This document shows positions 7,074 to 9,832 of a DNA stretch of 9,832 bases, piece after piece. A program made the translations under genes and the position numbers. Origin of the DNA: Chromobacteriaceae bacterium (GTDB taxonomy: Bacteria > Pseudomonadota > Gammaproteobacteria > Burkholderiales > Aquaspirillaceae). Numbering within the stretch: position 1 is the stretch's first letter; every line of letters starts with the position of its first letter. A model generated the notes under the pieces. The model was given only the letters and a program-made list of their open reading frames with translations. It had not been told where the DNA came from and ran no database searches. The DNA lies in NCBI GenBank assembly GCA_030151505.1, contig JASLDQ010000084.1, positions 1 through 9,832 of the forward strand, written 5' to 3'.

Positions 7074-8375
7074 ATGACTTCCGCCAACGCCGACTGGCTG
7101 GCCCGCAGCGCCCGCGCCGTGTGGCATCCGTGTTCCCAGATGAAGCGCCACGAAGCCTTCCCCATCGTGCCGATCGCGCGCGGCGAGGGCATGTGGCTGT
7201 ACGATTTCGACGGCCGGCGCTATCTCGACGCGGTCAGCTCGTGGTGGGTCAACCTGTTCGGCCACTGCAATCCGCGCATCGGCGATGCGGTCAAGCAGCA
7301 GCTCGACACGCTCGAACACGTGCTGCTGGCCGGTTTCACCCAGCAGCCGGTGGTGGAGTTGTCCGAACGGCTGGCCGCGCTGACCGGGCTGGGCCATGCC
7401 TCCTACGGCTCGGACGGCGCGTCCGCCACCGAAATCGCGCTGAAGATGAGCTTCCACTACTGGAAGAACCAGGGCCTGCCGTGGAAGAACCGCTTCCTGC
7501 ACCTGGAAGGCAGCTACCACGGCGAAACCGTCGGCGCGCTGGCGGTGACCGACGTGCCGATCTTCCGCCAGACCTACACCCCCCTCGTGCGCGGCGGCGT
7601 CCAGCTGCCCGCGCCGCTGCCGCAGCGCGACGAGACGCCGGCCGAGGCGGTGACCCGCGCGCTGGCGGCGCTGGAACTGACGCTGCAGAAGCTCGGCGAC
7701 GAAACCGCCGCGCTGATCGTCGAACCGCTGGTGCAGGGCGCGGCCGGCATGCGCATCTACGATCCGTCCTATCTGCGCGAGGCACGCCGCCTGTGCGACC
7801 TCTACCATGTCCACCTGATCGCCGACGAGATCGCGGTCGGCTTTGGCCGCACCGGCACGCTGTTCGCCTGCGAGCAGGCCGGCATCACGCCGGATTTCCT
7901 CTGTCTGTCCAAGGGCATCACCGGCGGCTACCTGCCGCTGTCCTGCGTGCTGACCACCGACACGGTCTACGCCGCCTTCTACGACGACTCGGTCGCGCGC
8001 GCCTTCCTGCATTCGCACAGCTACACCGGCAACGCGCTGGCCTGCCGCGCCGCGCTGGCCACGCTCGACATCTTCGAGCAGGACGACGTGCTGGCGGCCA
8101 ACCGCCGCAAGGCGGCCGAATTCGACCCGCTGTTCGAGCCGCTGCGCCGCCACCCGCGCGTGTCGGGCTTCCGCCACATCGGCATGATCTGGGCGTTTGA
8201 GGTCAGCAGCCCGCACGCCGATTTCTCCCAGCGCTTCTTCGCCGCCATGCTGGCGCGCGGCGCACTGGTGCGGCCGATCGGCAACACGGTGTATTTCATG
8301 CCGCCCTACGTGATCGAGCGCGGGCACATGGAACAGCTGGTGGCGGCCACGCTGGACGCGCTGGAACAGGTCTGA
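7074..8375 (+). CDS. bioA: Adenosylmethionine-8-amino-7-oxononanoate aminotransferase (DAPA synthase)
   Basis: PLP-dependent class III aminotransferase of biotin synthesis that moves an amino group from S-adenosylmethionine to 7-keto-8-aminopelargonate to give 7,8-diaminopelargonate. Its 433 residues match the family length. The PLP lysine is Lys280 in LCLSKGITGG; Asp251 in ADEIAVGFGRTG contacts the cofactor ring; GSDGASATEIALKMS (112-126) binds the phosphate; Tyr148 is in SYHGE; SSWW (55-58) and Arg400 in RPIG line the substrate pocket. The N-terminal motif is WHPCSQMK, so Cys20 stands where E. coli BioA has substrate-contacting Tyr17; this belongs to a known alternative subgroup also found in Pseudomonas. 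The start is set by AAGG seven bases upstream. No other bio gene is in the window, so biotin genes are split in this genome or lie elsewhere. Confidence 0.96.
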   Translation: MTSANADWLARSARAVWHPCSQMKRHEAFPIVPIARGEGMWLYDFDGRRYLDAVSSWWVNLFGHCNPRIGDAVKQQLDTLEHVLLAGFTQQPVVELSERLAALTGLGHASYGSDGASATEIALKMSFHYWKNQGLPWKNRFLHLEGSYHGETVGALAVTDVPIFRQTYTPLVRGGVQLPAPLPQRDETPAEAVTRALAALELTLQKLGDETAALIVEPLVQGAAGMRIYDPSYLREARRLCDLYHVHLIADEIAVGFGRTGTLFACEQAGITPDFLCLSKGITGGYLPLSCVLTTDTVYAAFYDDSVARAFLHSHSYTGNALACRAALATLDIFEQDDVLAANRRKAAEFDPLFEPLRRHPRVSGFRHIGMIWAFEVSSPHADFSQRFFAAMLARGALVRPIGNTVYFMPPYVIERGHMEQLVAATLDALEQV

Positions 8376-8668
8376 GCCGCGCCGGCGGCGCGGGAAGGCG
8401 AGGCCGTTGACGGAGACCTTGCCATCATTGGTGACCAGGCTCGTTGCTGCCGGTCGGACGCCATCGCCCGCCCGGCGCGGCCGGGGTCTGTTTCCCCCAT
8501 GCCGGGGGCAACCAGACCGGCGGTTTCGTCGGGCGACGTCACGGCCGGGCGCGGTTTGATCGCTGCCGGATCGCGGCGCGTCAGGCTGTGCTCCGGCGGC
8601 GACAGGCCAGCTTCACCACAGTTTCATGACGAAGGATTGAGCGGCGACGGTCTGGTCATGCCGCCGCA
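8376..8668. other. Intergenic region after bioA with hairpins, no gene seen
   Basis: Nearly 300 nt between the bioA stop and the promoter of the next gene. Immediately after the stop is a 7-bp G/C hairpin, CCGCGCC (8377-8383) with GGCGCGG (8387-8393), without a T run. A larger hairpin at 8485-8518 is listed separately. GCGGCG (8641-8646) and CGCCGC (8662-8667) form a loose inverted repeat just ahead of the -35 box. Open frames here have no ribosome site and no recognisable product. Confidence 0.5.
8485..8518 (+). terminator. Imperfect 13-bp hairpin, possible bioA terminator
   Basis: GGTCTG (8485-8490) pairs with CAGACC (8513-8518), two T-A pairs follow, and CCCCC (8494-8498) pairs with GGGGG (8504-8508) around the loop ATGCC, with one mismatch and one bulged base. 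On the plus strand GGCGGTTTCGTC follows, a short broken T-rich stretch. It could be a weak intrinsic terminator of bioA; a structured RNA is also possible. Confidence 0.3.
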
Positions 8669-8698
8669 TTGACAAGCCCGCGCCGGCCCGCCTAAGGT
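8669..8698 (+). promoter_or_regulatory. Sigma70-type promoter of the small membrane protein gene
   Basis: A perfect -35 box TTGACA (8669-8674), an 18-nt spacer and TAAGGT (8693-8698) as -10, which keeps the three most important positions T, A and final T. The start codon is 32 nt after the -10 box, giving an untranslated leader of about 25 nt. Confidence 0.6.
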
Positions 8699-8730
8699 GC
8701 GCCCATTCCCCGTCACCGGCCACCGCCATC

Positions 8731-9126
8731 ATGTTCTTCCTGTTGCTCGTCGCCACCTTCGTCATCGCGCTGGCCACTTCGCTGCTGACCGCCCGCTTCT
8801 TCGACAGCGCGGTCCAGCGCATCCTCGCCCGCATCGTCGGCGCCGATCTGGCCGACGCCTGGCGCAAATACCTGCGTTTCGCCATCGTGGTGGTGGGGGT
8901 CTCCGGCGGCGTGCGGCTGTGGGAGCTGGAGAAATACATCACGCCGGGCAAGGACGGCCAGCTCGACCTGTCCGGCGCGCGCTGGGTGCTGGAGATTTAC
9001 CGCACCCTGATCGAAACGCTGCAGAGCGTGGCGTGGATGATGCTGCTGTTTTTCCTGTGCGCGATGATCGCCTATGTGATCGTGCGCGGGATCGAGCTGA
9101 AATACCCGCCGAAATCCGGCGAATAA
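8731..9126 (+). CDS. Small integral membrane protein, unknown family
   Basis: I do not recognise this 131-residue protein. Hydrophobicity suggests three membrane helices: 2-20 (FFLLLVATFVIALATSLLT), about 48-62 and about 97-118. Between the first two is an amphipathic basic stretch (DSAVQRILARIVGADLADAWRKYLR), and between the second and third a polar loop with EKYITPGKDGQLDL. The C-terminus is short and polar (ELKYPPKSGE). No catalytic motif or conserved cysteine pair is seen. Coding status is supported by the protein-like alternation of hydrophobic and charged segments, G/C-rich third codon positions and a well-placed TTGACA promoter. There is no clear ribosome site before the ATG, which is odd. 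It stands alone, between bioA and the convergent glycerate kinase. A transport or envelope-stress accessory role would be guesswork. Confidence 0.78.
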   Translation: MFFLLLVATFVIALATSLLTARFFDSAVQRILARIVGADLADAWRKYLRFAIVVVGVSGGVRLWELEKYITPGKDGQLDLSGARWVLEIYRTLIETLQSVAWMMLLFFLCAMIAYVIVRGIELKYPPKSGE

Positions 9127-9133
9127 GCCCCGC

Positions 9134-9157
9134 CAGTGCGCCCCCGGCGGGCCACTG
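9134..9157 (+). terminator. Hairpin just after the membrane protein stop codon
   Basis: CAGTG (9134-9138) and GCCC (9140-9143) pair with GGGC (9149-9152) and CACTG (9153-9157), a 9-bp stem with one bulged C and a 5-nt loop. It begins seven bases after the stop codon. No T run follows, so it may be a transcript 3'-end stabiliser or a poor intrinsic terminator. Confidence 0.3.
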
Positions 9158-9241
9158 CCGCCAGGCGTGCCGGCCGGTCTGAAACGCCGGGGCAAGGCGC
9201 TGTGGTTGCGCCGCCCGTGCGAGGCGCGCGTCGTTCGTGTT

Positions 9242-9272
9242 CGATGGCCCGGCCGGGATGGTCGGGCCATCG
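9242..9272. repeat. Perfect 10-bp inverted repeat in the convergent gap
   Basis: CGATGGCCCG (9242-9251) and CGGGCCATCG (9263-9272) are perfect inverted repeats around an 11-nt spacer. Neither side is followed by a T run. Its place between converging genes suggests a two-way transcription end or mRNA 3' structure; a dispersed genomic repeat is also possible. Confidence 0.4.
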
Positions 9273-9490
9273 GCTTGTATGCAGCCTGGCTGCGTGTCGG
9301 TCCGCCGCGTCAGGCCGATTCCGGCGGGGAGCATCGGGGCGGGCCAAGCCGCGCGGCTCCCGCGTTCGGTTTCTTGCGCGGTCCGAGGGCCGGCGCCTGG
9401 GGGCGCTCGCAAAACCTGCTTGCCGTATCCGGGCCGTCCAGACCGCTCCGCAACGTACTACGGGCCGACCGGGAGTGCCGCCCGCTGGGC

Positions 9491-9832
9491 CTAGACGGTC
9501 GGGCCGGGCGTGGCCGTGCCGGCCGTGAGGCCTGCCGCGAACACCGCTGCCACCTGTGCCGCCACGCGCTCCAGATCGGCCTCCGCCTGCGCCATCGCCG
9601 TCGCCAGTGCGACCGGCCCCGGCGCGAGCGCGAACACCGCGGCGATGCCGCAATCGCGCAAATTCTCGCTGCCTTCCCCCACCTGTCCGGCCAGCGCCAC
9701 CACCGGCACGCCCTGCGTCCCTGCCGCCTGTGCCACGCCGCTCGGCAGCTTGCCGTAGGCGGTCTGGCCGTCGATGCGGCCTTCGCCGGTCAGCACCAGC
9801 GCGGCGCCTTTCAGATGGCGGTCGAAGCCGAC
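9491..9832 (-). CDS. Glycerate kinase, C-terminal part (5' end cut by window)
   Basis: The last 113 residues of a glycerate kinase of the GarK/GlxK family (Pfam Gly_kinase), which phosphorylates D-glycerate with ATP in glycerate or glyoxylate use. Recognition rests on the family signature LTGEGRIDGQTAYGKLPSGVA, preceded by FDRHLKGAALV and followed by VPVVALAGQVG, and on a helical C-terminal end that stops at TAG. The frame is open to the window edge with no start; about 260 or more N-terminal residues should lie to the right. A GTG at 9796 opens the same frame but is internal to the signature motif, so it is not the start. GarK and GlxK cannot be told apart here, and neighbouring pathway genes are outside the window. 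Confidence 0.92.
   Translation of the reverse strand, partial: VGFDRHLKGAALVLTGEGRIDGQTAYGKLPSGVAQAAGTQGVPVVALAGQVGEGSENLRDCGIAAVFALAPGPVALATAMAQAEADLERVAAQVAAVFAAGLTAGTATPGPTV

Larger units (their letters stand above)
9127..9490. other. Convergent intergenic region with hairpins, no gene seen
   Basis: About 364 nt between the 3' ends of the membrane protein gene and the glycerate kinase gene, where terminators for both strands are expected. Two strong hairpins are listed separately; a smaller odd palindrome GCAGCCTGGCTGC lies at 9281-9293 and a GCCC/GGGC hairpin just past the kinase stop. Open frames here read as arginine-, proline- and glycine-rich low-complexity products without ribosome sites and are not credible genes. 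Confidence 0.5.

Noticed and set aside
6882..8327. 481-codon minus-strand open frame opposite bioA
   Set aside because: Antisense shadow of a well-conserved enzyme gene, with repetitive Arg/Gln/Val/Gly content and no ribosome site.
9173..9183. GCCGGTCTGAA resembling the Neisseria DNA uptake word GCCGTCTGAA
   Set aside because: It has an extra G, occurs once, and has no inverted partner, so chance is the simpler reading.
9237..9494. Plus-strand open frame in the convergent gap
   Set aside because: No ribosome site and a low-complexity product; it overlaps the end of the glycerate kinase gene on the other strand.
1..9832. Search for CRISPR arrays, tRNA genes, insertion sequences, toxin-antitoxin pairs and phage genes
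   Set aside because: No evenly spaced repeats, tRNA-like cloverleaf, transposase motifs or phage proteins were seen; gene content looks like ordinary chromosome.

Overview
The window is about 9.8 kb of G+C-rich DNA carrying eight ordinary-looking genes, two of them cut by the window edges. The organism is most likely a Gram-negative proteobacterium, probably a betaproteobacterium. The grounds are secretion signals plus a periplasmic sensor design, a DUF4124 protein, a YqiA esterase, and a BioA with the WHPCxQMK start seen in many beta- and gammaproteobacteria. The genus cannot be fixed from this sequence. Because codon third positions are strongly G/C, most genes are mirrored by long antisense open frames; these were judged to be shadows.

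Left part (1-4643), all read leftward: a signalling cluster. A sensor kinase with a 7TMR-DISM membrane module (4610-2616) overlaps by 4 nt an OmpR-type response regulator (2619-1918). After a 96-nt gap comes a diguanylate cyclase with an NMT1/THI5-like periplasmic domain, a PAS domain and an intact GGEEF/RxxD output (1821 to beyond base 1). The gap holds a perfect 9-bp inverted repeat and an additional GTCAG copy, 10 bp from one arm. Related AACTGA and ATTGTCA words occur upstream of the kinase gene, so a shared operator for the response regulator is a reasonable guess. The likely logic is an external signal, then phosphorelay, then cyclic-di-GMP synthesis.

Middle part (4644-7005), read rightward from a divergent promoter region: quinone oxidoreductase qor and esterase yqiA, overlapping by one base, then a long non-coding leader with a strong hairpin and a gene for a secreted DUF4124 coiled-coil protein.

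Right part (7021-9832): bioA (biotin synthesis) with its own extended -10 promoter, a 355-nt gap with hairpins and a good sigma70-type promoter, a small unrecognised three-helix membrane protein, a 364-nt convergent gap with two hairpins, and the C-terminal end of a leftward glycerate kinase gene that runs off the window.

No mobile element, CRISPR array, tRNA, rRNA, toxin-antitoxin pair or defence system was seen. I found no clear previously undescribed system. The points most worth checking are the candidate response-regulator operator, the degenerate kinase G1 box, the orphan membrane protein and the structured intergenic regions.
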